From Bifidobacterium breve (GTDB taxonomy: Bacteria; Actinomycetota; Thermoleophilia; Solirubrobacterales; Solirubrobacteraceae), in the NCBI GenBank assembly GCA_945881845.1, contig CAMCVN010000001.1, positions 62,001 to 126,000 of the forward strand: a DNA stretch of 64,000 nucleotides. Reading direction: 5' to 3'. A program made the position numbers and the translations under genes. Of the stretch, positions 52,593 through 61,116 are shown one piece after another (within the stretch, counting starts at the first letter, position 1; each line of letters opens with the position of its first letter). Below the pieces are notes generated by a model. That model did no database searches. It saw only the letters and a program-made list of their open reading frames with translations, and was not told the origin of the DNA.

Positions 52593-53389
52593 GAGCGCAC
52601 CCTCGATCGCATTGCCCAGACCGCGAGCGTGCAAGTCAGAATCACGGAGCCGATGCCAGCCGCGAAGCCGGCCCACACGCTCCCGAGCGCTGCGCTGTCA
52701 AAGAGCGCACCGCGCATCCCTTCGACGACGTAGCTGAGCGGGTTTGCGACCGAGATCGTCTCAAGCACAGGGTTCAGCAGCGCCCGCGGGAAGAAGGCAG
52801 GCGCGGTGAATAGCAACACGAAGACGAACGGGAAGAGGTTCTGCATCAGCGACAGAGATCCGGTCCGCAGCGCGATCGTCGCGCCGAGCCCGGCGGCCGC
52901 TGAGGCGCTGAGCGCGGCGAGGGTGATTGTCAGCACCACGCCGACGACGCCGCCTTTGAAGTCGGCGCCGAGCGCCAGCGCGACGGATAGAAAGAGAACT
53001 GCCTGCGCTACGCCGATCAGCGCCGTCCCGAGCACGCGGCCGAGCACGATGCTGGCGCGGTGAACCGGCGCCGAGAGCAGCCGATCAAAGAAGCCGCCCT
53101 CAATGTCACCGGCAATCGCGATGCCGGCCATCAGCCCGGCTAAGAGCGTGCCTTGCATGATCGTCCCCGAAACAACAAAGCCAACGTATGAACCGGTAGA
53201 CGGGAATCCCGGCAGCTGCTGGGCTGCCGAGGTGCCGCTGGCGATCACGGCGAGCAGCAGTAGCGGCAGCAGAAACGATGGAAGTAGGAACTGTGCTCGG
53301 CGGAGCTGGACGCGCAAGGCCCGTTCCGCCAGTGCTGCGATCACACGGCCTTGCGTGGCAAGGTCGCGCTCGATCGCGAAGCTACTCAA
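52589..53389 (-). CDS. ABC-2 type exporter permease (DrrB-like), first
   Basis: A 266-residue permease with six helices and the ABC-2 signature GDIEGGFFDRLLSAPVHRASI after helix 3. The start overlaps the ATPase stop (ATGA). Belongs to an export unit of one ATPase and two permeases, like DrrAB and lipid or antibiotic exporters. Substrate cannot be read from sequence. Confidence 0.92.
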   Translation of the reverse strand: MSSFAIERDLATQGRVIAALAERALRVQLRRAQFLLPSFLLPLLLLAVIASGTSAAQQLPGFPSTGSYVGFVVSGTIMQGTLLAGLMAGIAIAGDIEGGFFDRLLSAPVHRASIVLGRVLGTALIGVAQAVLFLSVALALGADFKGGVVGVVLTITLAALSASAAAGLGATIALRTGSLSLMQNLFPFVFVLLFTAPAFFPRALLNPVLETISVANPLSYVVEGMRGALFDSAALGSVWAGFAAGIGSVILTCTLAVWAMRSRVRS

Positions 53390-54372
53390 GCCCCGTCCTC
53401 CCCTGAGTCCCCTTCGGCGCGGTGGCCGGTAACGGCGAGAAACACGTCGTCGAGCGTCGGCTCCTCAACCTCAACGGCGTCAACTTCAATCTCTGCCTCG
53501 TCGAGAGTGCGGACGATTGGGGCGATTGCCCGCGCACCGAGCGCCGTGCGGATAGTCAGTCCGCCTTCCGCGCGATCGCTGACCGCACCGTGAACCGCTA
53601 GTAGTTGGCGCGCATCGTCGCTCTTCGATTCATCGATCAGTTTCACGTACAGGCCAGGCTCGCCGACAAGCCGCCCGAGCTCCTGCGGCGTCCCTTCGGC
53701 GACGAGCTTTCCTTGGTCGATGATCCCGACGCGATCGGCCAGCTGCTCGGCCTCCTCGAGGTACTGCGTCGTCAGGAAGATCGTCGTGCCTTCATCGTTG
53801 AGCTTGCGTAGCTCAGTCCAGAGCGACGAGCGGCTAACCGGGTCGAGCCCGGTTGTCGGTTCGTCGAGGAAGAGGACGCTGGGCCGGTGGACGAGCGCCA
53901 TCGCCAAGTCAAGCCGCCGACGCATGCCGCCCGAGTAGGTGTTGAGCAAGCGATCAGCGGCTGCGACGAGGTCGACGCGCTCGAGCAGCTCTTCGGCGCG
54001 CAGCTTCGACTCCGCTCGCCGGATCCCGTGAAGTGCTCCTTGGAGCTGCAACAGCTCACGACCGGTCATCAGAGGATCGAGCGCCGCCTCCTGCAGCGCG
54101 ACGCCGATTGAACGGCGAACCTGCGAAGCCTGCTTCACGACGTCATAGCCAGCAACGCGCGCGTGGCCACCTGTTGGTCGCAGCAAGGTCGTCAGAATCC
54201 TTACCGTGGTCGACTTGCCTGCCCCGTTTGGCCCAAGGAAGCCATAGATCTCGCCGGCCGATACGGCCAGGTCCACGCCGTCTACTGCGCGAAGGCCGCC
54301 CGGGTAGATCCGTTCGAGTCCTTCGACCTCAATAGTGGCCTCGGCGCGGCCGGTCTTGTCGTCTCGTTGCAC
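53386..54372 (-). CDS. ABC exporter ATPase (DrrA-like)
   Basis: A 328-residue ATP-binding subunit. Walker A is GPNGAGKST, signature is YSGGMRRRLDLA, Walker B is VLFLDEPTTGLDPVSR, and switch histidine region is IFLTTQYLEEAEQLADR. A C-terminal extra domain of about 90 residues (DUF4162-like) follows the core. GTG start at 54372, 36 bases from the divergent HPP gene. Usual role is export of a hydrophobic compound. Confidence 0.95.
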   Translation of the reverse strand: MQRDDKTGRAEATIEVEGLERIYPGGLRAVDGVDLAVSAGEIYGFLGPNGAGKSTTVRILTTLLRPTGGHARVAGYDVVKQASQVRRSIGVALQEAALDPLMTGRELLQLQGALHGIRRAESKLRAEELLERVDLVAAADRLLNTYSGGMRRRLDLAMALVHRPSVLFLDEPTTGLDPVSRSSLWTELRKLNDEGTTIFLTTQYLEEAEQLADRVGIIDQGKLVAEGTPQELGRLVGEPGLYVKLIDESKSDDARQLLAVHGAVSDRAEGGLTIRTALGARAIAPIVRTLDEAEIEVDAVEVEEPTLDDVFLAVTGHRAEGDSGEDGA

Positions 54373-54408
54373 GCCGAAGACCCTAGCCGGGATAGTCTTG
54401 GCCGAATC

Positions 54409-54990
54409 ATGGCTCGCCCCACCTCGAACATCTCCGACATGCTGCCGCGCCGGGCGACGATAAACGACCTCAGCGTCCCCTACCGCTCGGGGTCAACCTA
54501 CATCGTCGTGATGGCCACCTTCCTGACCGCCGTGCTCTGCGCTTTCGCGGTTGTGACCAGCGAGCCGTTTGTCGTGCCGTCGATCGGGCCCACAATCTTC
54601 ATCATCGTTGGCTTCCCGCTCTCGGAGCAGGCGCACCCACGCAACATTCTCTATTCGACGGCAATCGCAATCGTCGCCGGAATCATTGGCCTAGCGATCT
54701 TCGGACTGATCAACGTGCCGCCAGACCTCGTTGACCTGACATGGGTTCGCGCTGGCGCGCTGGTCGTCGCCGTGGCGATCGGAGTCACCGGAATCATTGT
54801 TTTCCGATCGCTCCATGCCCCCGCTGTGGCTACGGCGATGATCATCGCTGCCGGCCTGCTGAAGGACCCCCTCGACTGGCTTTCAGTCTTCATCGGCGTT
54901 CTCGCCGTAACGATCATTGGCGTCGCCGTGAACCGCGCCTGCGGGAAGCCCCAGGCGCTTTGGTGGAGGCCACAGCCGGCGCGAGAGTGA
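54409..54990 (+). CDS. HPP-family membrane protein
   Basis: A 193-residue protein with four or five helices of the HPP integral membrane family, whose plastid member transports nitrite. HPRN and a late HxPA are family hallmarks; the HPP itself reads HAPAVATAM here. ATG at 54409 is chosen by helix layout. Divergent from the ABC ATPase gene and convergent with the MFS gene. Substrate unknown. Confidence 0.8.
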   Translation: MARPTSNISDMLPRRATINDLSVPYRSGSTYIVVMATFLTAVLCAFAVVTSEPFVVPSIGPTIFIIVGFPLSEQAHPRNILYSTAIAIVAGIIGLAIFGLINVPPDLVDLTWVRAGALVVAVAIGVTGIIVFRSLHAPAVATAMIIAAGLLKDPLDWLSVFIGVLAVTIIGVAVNRACGKPQALWWRPQPARE

Positions 54991-55005
54991 GCACCGCCGA
55001 GCGGC

Positions 55006-56205
55006 TCAGAGCGGCGCCGGCGCAGCCCCGTCCGCGCCGCGGTCCGCCTGCACCGAGCTGACGTAGCGTGAACGAAGCCAAGCTGCAACGGTCGCTAGCA
55101 AGAACGCCAGCACACCGGCGCCAAGGAAGATCCCGCTGAAGTGGCCTTGGTCGGCAAGCGGCGCTGAGGCAGCGCTCGCGACGGCGCCGCCGACGAAGAC
55201 GGAGCCAGCAAAGAACGAGACCGTCACCGCCCTCGCCTGCGCGTTGACCTGAGTCGCCCAGAGCTGCATCGTTGGGTGAAGGAATCCGAACCCAGCGCCC
55301 AGCCCCAATGCCGCGACGATCGCCGTCGCGACGACCGTGTCGGAGGCGGCAACGATCAGCCCTGTTCCCGCGAGCAGAGACCCAATCGCGATCATTACCG
55401 GCGAGGCGAAGCGGCGGATAGCCCGCGTCACGACGGGAACGCAGCAGACATTGGCAATTCCAAAACCGGCAGCTGCCGAGCCAGCTACCGCAGCTCCAAC
55501 GCCCTGTTGCTGCAGCGAAGCGGAGATGAAAGTCAAGGAGCCGAGGATGACCGCGCCTTCGGTGAATCCAATCGCGAGCACGACCAAGACCCAGCGCTGG
55601 CTCAGCGCGTTCACCGCAAGCCGCATGTAGGTGTGCGGTGACGGCACCCGAACCGGCTCGGGAAGCCTCGTTATCGCCAGTGACAGAAGTAGCGCGAGTA
55701 TCGAAGTCGCCACGAACGCGGCGCGCCAACTGATTAGCTGCGCGCAGAGTCCACCGACAATCGTCGCGACGGCAATCCCGGCCGACGCCGAGGCAATTGT
55801 CAGCGTAAGCGCGTGCTGGCGGTGCTCGACGTCCACGGTGTCACCGATGTAGGTGACGACCGTCGGCACGATCGCCGCGAAGAGCACACCGCTAACAGTC
55901 CGCGAAGCGAGCAGCACTGTGAAGCTCGGTGAGATCGCGGCGACGACACAGCAGAGCCCACCGGCGACGATCGAGAACCGGATCACCTTCACGCGACCGA
56001 CGCGGTCCGAAAGCGCGCCCCAGAGCGGCTGGCTCAGTCCGTAGGCAATGAAGTAGGCGCTGGCCACCAGCGCCGCTGTGCCGAGTGGCACTCCGAAGGC
56101 GTGGCTGATCGGCACGAGCAGCGGCGGGATCGCAAAGCGGTCGAAGCTGGAGACGAAGGTCGTTGCCCGTAGGCGCCACTGGACGGCTTGGCTATCGGCT
56201 CGCAC
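55006..56205 (-). CDS. MFS transporter
   Basis: A 399-residue major facilitator protein with 12 helices. The loop between helices 2 and 3 reads GALSDRVGRVK (motif A), and helix 4-5 begins RTVSGVLFAAIVPTVVTYIGD, the drug-efflux-type signature. GTG start at 56205. Likely exports a small drug-like molecule. No regulator next to it. Confidence 0.9.
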   Translation of the reverse strand: MRADSQAVQWRLRATTFVSSFDRFAIPPLLVPISHAFGVPLGTAALVASAYFIAYGLSQPLWGALSDRVGRVKVIRFSIVAGGLCCVVAAISPSFTVLLASRTVSGVLFAAIVPTVVTYIGDTVDVEHRQHALTLTIASASAGIAVATIVGGLCAQLISWRAAFVATSILALLLSLAITRLPEPVRVPSPHTYMRLAVNALSQRWVLVVLAIGFTEGAVILGSLTFISASLQQQGVGAAVAGSAAAGFGIANVCCVPVVTRAIRRFASPVMIAIGSLLAGTGLIVAASDTVVATAIVAALGLGAGFGFLHPTMQLWATQVNAQARAVTVSFFAGSVFVGGAVASAASAPLADQGHFSGIFLGAGVLAFLLATVAAWLRSRYVSSVQADRGADGAAPAPL

Positions 56206-56268
56206 GCCGCCACGCTACTTGCCCGAGGGCAGGCCGCGCGGTTTCTTTCGGTAGGATCGTGGCCTCCC

Positions 56269-56342
56269 GCCGGAGTAGCTCAGCTGGTTAGAGCAGCGGA
56301 ATCATAATCCGCGTGTCGGGGGTTCGAGTCCCTCCTCCGGCA
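56269..56342 (+). tRNA. tRNA-Met (CAT)
   Basis: Acceptor GCCGGAG/CTCCGGC, D arm AGCTCAGCTGGTTAGAGC, anticodon stem GCGGA/TCCGC around ATCATAA (CAT), T loop GGGTTCGAGTCCC, discriminator A. An elongator Met tRNA is most likely; a lysidine-modified tRNA-Ile2 cannot be excluded. CCA not encoded. Confidence 0.93.
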
Positions 56343-56402
56343 TACCGTAAAGACTGAAGATCAAGCGATCGAGAGCCGCTTGGCCGCCCTCAAATCGCGG
56401 GG

Positions 56403-56422
56403 GTGCCAGCAAAGTGCCAGCA
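56403..56422. repeat. Two direct copies of GTGCCAGCA after tRNA-Met
   Basis: GTGCCAGCA at 56403-56411 and 56414-56422, two bases apart, about 60 bases after tRNA-Met. Read leftward the segment resembles the end of a reading frame, so it might be a relic of something once integrated at the tRNA. No integrase is present. Confidence 0.4.
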
Positions 56423-56491
56423 GAGATCGGGGCGGCAGGCCGAGCGCGCTGATCCGGCGCACGTGCCGAGCGGAATCAGTACCTTGCCGCA

Positions 56492-57391
56492 ATGCGTTCG
56501 TTCTCGAAGGTCTTCTGTCTGTCACTTCTAGCGGTCGCGCTGCTCGCTGGTTCAGCGCAGGCGCGCACCGTCAACGGCTGCAAGATCAAGCATCACACCG
56601 TCTGCCATCACAAGAACCTCAACGGCAAGGATCTACGCGGCGCTGTGTTGCATCACAGCGTGCTCCATCACATCAACCTGCGCAAAGCAAACCTACGCGG
56701 GGCGGATCTCCGTTACGCCGATTTACGACAGGCTGACCTTCGAGGGGCCGACCTGCGCGGAGCAAACCTCAAAGGCGCGAAGCTCCATCGCTACACGGCG
56801 CCAAAGAAGAGTGGTGCGCACACATCAGACACACCCGCCTGCGCACCCAATTGCCAAGGCACGAACCTGTCAAATGCGAACCTAGCCAAAGCCGACCTGA
56901 CCTCCGCGAACCTGTCTGACGCGAACCTGACTGCCGCGAACCTGGCCGGCGCGAACCTGACCGGCGCGAATCTGGCCAACGCGCAAATCGGCTGCAATAA
57001 AACTGAGGAGGCCGACCTTGATTGCGCAGACTTGCGCATGGCGAACCTGACCAGCGCGAACCTGACCCACGCGCAACTGTATAAAGCAGCCATGCGCGGC
57101 GCGAAGCTGGGCTACGCGAACCTGAGCTTCGCGACCCTGCAATGGGCGGACCTGACCGAAGCGAACCTCTCCCACGCGAACCTCAACAACGCATTCCTGG
57201 TTATGGCAAGCCTGACGCTGACGAATCTGAGCTTCGCGACCCTGCAATACGCGGCCTTGGACGGCGCTCAGTTCTGGAATACGAACCTAACCAAAGCAGA
57301 CCTGTGGCGCGCGACCCTGGACCACGCGCAATACCTGTCGAAGGCGAACCTGAGCGGCGCGACGATGCCCGATGGCACAATCCACGAGTAG
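56492..57391 (+). CDS. Exported pentapeptide-repeat protein
   Basis: A 299-residue exported protein. Signal peptide at residues 1-24 (LLAGSAQA cleavage). The mature part is a right-handed quadrilateral beta helix of A(D/N)LxX repeats: about 12 before and 25 after a break near residues 105-125 (AHTSDTPACAPNCQG). The first repeats are His-rich. At the DNA level GCGAACCTGACC-like units recur. Most bacterial family members are cytoplasmic gyrase mimics; an exported one suggests a surface role. Two cysteines flank the break and may form a disulfide. Confidence 0.92.
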   Translation: MRSFSKVFCLSLLAVALLAGSAQARTVNGCKIKHHTVCHHKNLNGKDLRGAVLHHSVLHHINLRKANLRGADLRYADLRQADLRGADLRGANLKGAKLHRYTAPKKSGAHTSDTPACAPNCQGTNLSNANLAKADLTSANLSDANLTAANLAGANLTGANLANAQIGCNKTEEADLDCADLRMANLTSANLTHAQLYKAAMRGAKLGYANLSFATLQWADLTEANLSHANLNNAFLVMASLTLTNLSFATLQYAALDGAQFWNTNLTKADLWRATLDHAQYLSKANLSGATMPDGTIHE

Positions 57392-57454
57392 CCGCCAGCA
57401 TTCCCACTAGGGACAAGTAGCTGTTCCCTTCGAAGGATCCGGAAACGCGCGGTC

Positions 57455-59077
57455 CTACCGGACGCAGGCCTTGCCCTTGCACGTCTTCAGCTGCAGCGCG
57501 AGCTTGGCCAGCGCGGCGAGCTGCTTGGAGTAGCCGGGCTTCTTGGCAAGGTTGTTCATCTGGGCGGGGTCGCGGACCATGTCGTAGAGCTCTTGGTCGC
57601 CGGTCTCGAGGTACTTGGCGTACATCCAATCCTTCGTGCGCACGCCGTAGTAAGGCGTGTCCTCAGGGTTCGGGAATGCACCCGGCTTGACGAACAGCTT
57701 GCGCGTCGCCTCAAGCGGGATTGCGCTGCGGCCCTTCGACGGGTTCTTCATCACCGAGAAAAGCGACATGCCGTCGGTTACCCGCAATGGCTTCGCACCA
57801 GTGGCGGCGACGATCGTTGGCGACAAGTCAACGTTGGCGACGAGCGCGTTATTGACCTTGCCCTTTGGAACGCCCGGGCCGGCCATCATCAGCGGCACGT
57901 GGATCGACTCTTCGTAAGGCAGGTACTTGTTGCCGTTGATGTTGTGCTGACCCATCAGCCATCCGTTATCGGAGGTGAAGACGATTAACGTGTTGTTTAG
58001 CTGTCCACTCGCCTTGAGTTGATCGATCATCTTGCCGACCTCGTCGTCGAGTGCCATCGAAGCGCCGGCGCGGCCCTGGTAGTAGTGCGTTAGCTTCTGG
58101 ATGCACTGCTTAACGACGCAGGCAGCGCCGTTGGTGTTCGGCGTCGTCGGCTCTTGCAGCACGGCTCGCTTGTCGCTCATGTCCTTCTCAGCAAACGCCT
58201 TCGGACGCGGCAGCTTGAGGTTCTCAACCTTCGGCAGGTACTTCGAAGGGACGCGCGGGTTGATGCCGATGTCCTGACCTGCGTTGGCCTGCTCGGCTAC
58301 ATCCTCACGGTGCTGACTTGGCGGAGTGTAGTACTGAAACCACGGCTTCTTCGACTTCGCTCCGGTGGCCATGAACTGCCGTGCTGTGTCGGCTTCGACG
58401 GAGGTCGTGTAGTTGGCGTCGACGGTCGTCCCGAAGGTCCACGGCCGGTCGCGTGTCATGAAGAATTGGAAGAGGTTCCCGACCAGCCCCGGGTAGTCGA
58501 GGATCAACTCTTGGCCGACGACCTGAGAGAAAGCATAGGTTCGGTTGATCCAGTCAGGGTCTCCATACTCGACCAGCTTGCCGTTGCGGTTGTAGCGAAC
58601 GTTGAAGGCGTCGATCGTCGTTTCGTCGATCGAAACCTGCCAGTCATCCCAACCTTTCGGGACCTCGAGCTGATCGAGCTCGCCGTAACCGTTGAGGTAC
58701 TTGCCGCTAACACCGGTCCGGTAGCCGCCCTTCTGTAGCCAAGCGGCCAGGTTGTTGTCCCTCGTCTTCCAGCCGATGAAGTTGTCAGGTGCGAAGACGC
58801 TGTCAACGCCGTGGTTATGCGTCAACTGGCCGGTGAGGAAGGTCGTACGTGCCGGGCAGCAGAGCGGGTAGGTGACGTAGTTCTTCGTGAACGATGTGCC
58901 GTTCTTCTTGAAGAAGGCCGTCGTTTTCGGCATGAACTGGAGGTTGTCGTAGCTCATGTCGTCGGTCATCACGACGAGCACGTTGGGCTTCGTGGACTGA
59001 GCCGATGCGGCCGACGGCAGCGCGAAAGCTGCGAGTAGCGCAACGATCGACAGACTGAGTGCGGTGCGACGAGCCAT
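57455..59077 (-). CDS. Exported sulfatase
   Basis: A 540-residue formylglycine-dependent sulfatase. ATG at 59077 has GAGAGGGAA at good distance; the frame also starts at 59149. Signal peptide with FALPSAASAQS. Catalytic region LVVMTDDMSYDN (metal Asp pair), LCCPARTTFLTG (CxPxR, first Cys the formylglycine), and SDNGWLMGQHNINGNK. Needs a sulfatase-modifying enzyme elsewhere. Substrate probably a sulfate ester from plant or animal polymer, not determined. Confidence 0.93.
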   Translation of the reverse strand: MARRTALSLSIVALLAAFALPSAASAQSTKPNVLVVMTDDMSYDNLQFMPKTTAFFKKNGTSFTKNYVTYPLCCPARTTFLTGQLTHNHGVDSVFAPDNFIGWKTRDNNLAAWLQKGGYRTGVSGKYLNGYGELDQLEVPKGWDDWQVSIDETTIDAFNVRYNRNGKLVEYGDPDWINRTYAFSQVVGQELILDYPGLVGNLFQFFMTRDRPWTFGTTVDANYTTSVEADTARQFMATGAKSKKPWFQYYTPPSQHREDVAEQANAGQDIGINPRVPSKYLPKVENLKLPRPKAFAEKDMSDKRAVLQEPTTPNTNGAACVVKQCIQKLTHYYQGRAGASMALDDEVGKMIDQLKASGQLNNTLIVFTSDNGWLMGQHNINGNKYLPYEESIHVPLMMAGPGVPKGKVNNALVANVDLSPTIVAATGAKPLRVTDGMSLFSVMKNPSKGRSAIPLEATRKLFVKPGAFPNPEDTPYYGVRTKDWMYAKYLETGDQELYDMVRDPAQMNNLAKKPGYSKQLAALAKLALQLKTCKGKACVR

Positions 59078-59243
59078 TTGAGTTCCCTCTCCCCAGTAGG
59101 CACCATGCCGACCGTGCTGTTGAGTATTCCAGATTCCGAAAACTGCCACGCCGCTTTGAACGGGCGCCTACCTAATCAACACAGCGAATAGCACGAAGTA
59201 GCGCAACAAAGGCTTACACGGTGGGTTGGTGGAAGTAGTGCAA

Positions 59244-60467
59244 ATGATCAACGCTTTAGATACTGGCTCTACTTTTAGAGCGGTGACGACGATTCGCCAC
59301 GCCCTTACCCACCCCGGTCGGCTCGCGGCCGCAGCGGCGCTCTGCGTGGTTATCAGCCTTGCGCTCGGCTCGCGCCAAGCTGACGCTGCGACTATCAACA
59401 CGGCCTTCAAAGGCCAGTCAATGTGGGTTTGGAACATGCCTCAAACTGAGGGCGGCAACGTCGCAAAGATCGTCGCGCGCGCCAAGACCGCCGGCGTAAA
59501 GGCGGTCTACATCAAGTCGGCGGATGGCACCGGGGCATGGCAACAGTTCAGCAAGTCGCTCGTCACGGCCCTCCACTCCGCCGGCCTGCGCGTCTGCGGC
59601 TGGCAGTTCGTTTACGGATCCAAGCCGACCGGCGAGGCGCGGGCTGCTGCGGCGACTAAGCGCGCTGGCGCCGACTGCCTGATCATCGACGCAGAATCGA
59701 CCTACGAAGGCCGCTACAGCTCGGCACGCACTTACATGAAAGAGCTGCGCCGGCTTGTCGGGGCGAAGTTCCCGCTCGGCTTCACGAGCTTCCCTTACGT
59801 CGATTACCACCCGTCGTTGCCGTACTCCGTATTCCTCGGGCCAGGCGGCGCCGAAGTCAACATGCCACAGGTCTACTGGCGCGACATCGGTGACTCGGTG
59901 GCAACGACGATGAAGCACACGTGGCGCGAGAACCGGATCTACGGTCGGCCAATCCATCCGATTGGCCAGACCTACCAGTCTCCATCGACTAGCGACATTC
60001 TCAGCTTCAGGCGCTTGGCGGCCGGCTACAAGGCCCCTGGATACAGCTGGTGGGAATGGTCGACGACCCCAACAAGGATTTGGAAGGCGCTCGGGCAGAC
60101 ACTTCCGACCGTGAGCGCCCCGGCCGACCCCGGTTGGCCTCTGCTACGGCGCGGCGCGAAGGGCGACTCGGTCGTCCGTGCGCAACAGCTTTTGGCCTCA
60201 GCCGGTTCGACCACGCTTAAGGCGACCGGCATCTTCGACAGTGCCACCGTCGCCGCAGTCAAGAGGTTCCAGAGCTCGCACCAGTTGACTGCCGACGGCC
60301 AGATCGGCAGTGGCACTTGGGTGCTGCTTGGGAAGGTCACGGTTGCACTAGCGCGCAATCGCGCAGCAGCCGCAGCTTCCTCCGCGCGTGAAGCGGCTGC
60401 CTCCAACTCGGTGCCGCAGTCTTCGAACCTGCCAGCAGTGGCGAACGAGCTTCGCGGCGAACGTTAA
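59244..60467 (+). CDS. Exported TIM-barrel glycosidase-like protein with peptidoglycan-binding domain
   Basis: About 407 residues. N-terminal membrane/signal segment (residues 25-45, LCVVISLALGSRQADA). A TIM-barrel-like part (about 50-280) with GVKAVYIKSADGTGAWQ, CLIIDAESTYEGRYSSA and YSWWEWSTTPTRIW resembles GH25/lysozyme-like or DUF1906 proteins. A PG_binding_1 domain (about 290-350) reads LRRGAKGDSVVRAQQLL, FDSATVAAVKRFQ. Acid pair in IIDAE could be catalytic. Start uncertain: GTG 59238 or ATG 59244. Likely acts on the cell wall. Confidence 0.8.
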   Translation: MINALDTGSTFRAVTTIRHALTHPGRLAAAAALCVVISLALGSRQADAATINTAFKGQSMWVWNMPQTEGGNVAKIVARAKTAGVKAVYIKSADGTGAWQQFSKSLVTALHSAGLRVCGWQFVYGSKPTGEARAAAATKRAGADCLIIDAESTYEGRYSSARTYMKELRRLVGAKFPLGFTSFPYVDYHPSLPYSVFLGPGGAEVNMPQVYWRDIGDSVATTMKHTWRENRIYGRPIHPIGQTYQSPSTSDILSFRRLAAGYKAPGYSWWEWSTTPTRIWKALGQTLPTVSAPADPGWPLLRRGAKGDSVVRAQQLLASAGSTTLKATGIFDSATVAAVKRFQSSHQLTADGQIGSGTWVLLGKVTVALARNRAAAAASSAREAAASNSVPQSSNLPAVANELRGER

Positions 60468-60545
60468 CGAAACCGTCACCCCGCGTCCGCATCGCTAGAT
60501 AGTTTCTGTCCCGTCAAGTAGCCCCTACGACGGAAGGCATCTCCC

Positions 60546-61115
60546 ATGGAAGCTGGCGGACCCCCTACCCCACCTCAGAGCCCAGGCAATCCCAACCTTC
60601 CGGCATGGGGAGCTCCCGGTTCAACTGGCGCTCCGGACGCACAGGCCTCCTCGGGTAAACCGTCAGGACTTTGGTGGGCTGGAGCCGTGGTCGTCGCTAT
60701 CGCGCTTGCGATCGGCGGCTATTTCCTCGGCAGCAGCCACGAGGCTGACAATTACAAGCCGGGAGCCTCTGGCTACCAAGAGATCTACACCGCAGGCGCC
60801 CAGGCAGGCGCAGCGGTAGGAGACCAAGCAGGCAAGAAGACCGGCGCCCGCTACGGCAAGCAGGTCGGCTACAAGACCGGCAACGCCGACGGGATCAAGG
60901 AAGGGACAGCCTCGGGAACGGCCGCTGGTGCGTCGGCTGCGCTCGGCGGCTTTAGCTGGAACAACGGCACGCACTACATCGTGACGACGATCGATCCGAC
61001 GCTGAGCGGCGTGCCGACGGCAATCGGGACCCAGTCACCGATGGAGGCGAACATCGAGTACTCGCTCTGCAACGGCGACACAACGACCGTCTGCAGCACG
61101 GCGAAGAAGAAGTAG
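60546..61115 (+). CDS. Anchored protein with a period-4 glycine (GX3) array
   Basis: A 189-residue protein of unknown function. Pro/Gly-rich N-terminus (residues 1-40), one helix (about 41-60), then a soluble stretch holding twelve glycines each exactly four residues apart (from GAQAGAAVG through GTASGTAAG). The array carries Lys, Asp and Tyr, so it is not a plain membrane helix. It resembles the deca-GX3 motif of Yae1-type proteins and the FliH glycine repeats. The C-terminal 60 residues form a possible small beta domain with two cysteines (LCNGDTTTVCS). ATG follows GGAAGG. Confidence 0.75.
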   Translation: MEAGGPPTPPQSPGNPNLPAWGAPGSTGAPDAQASSGKPSGLWWAGAVVVAIALAIGGYFLGSSHEADNYKPGASGYQEIYTAGAQAGAAVGDQAGKKTGARYGKQVGYKTGNADGIKEGTASGTAAGASAALGGFSWNNGTHYIVTTIDPTLSGVPTAIGTQSPMEANIEYSLCNGDTTTVCSTAKKK

Positions 61116-61116
61116 C

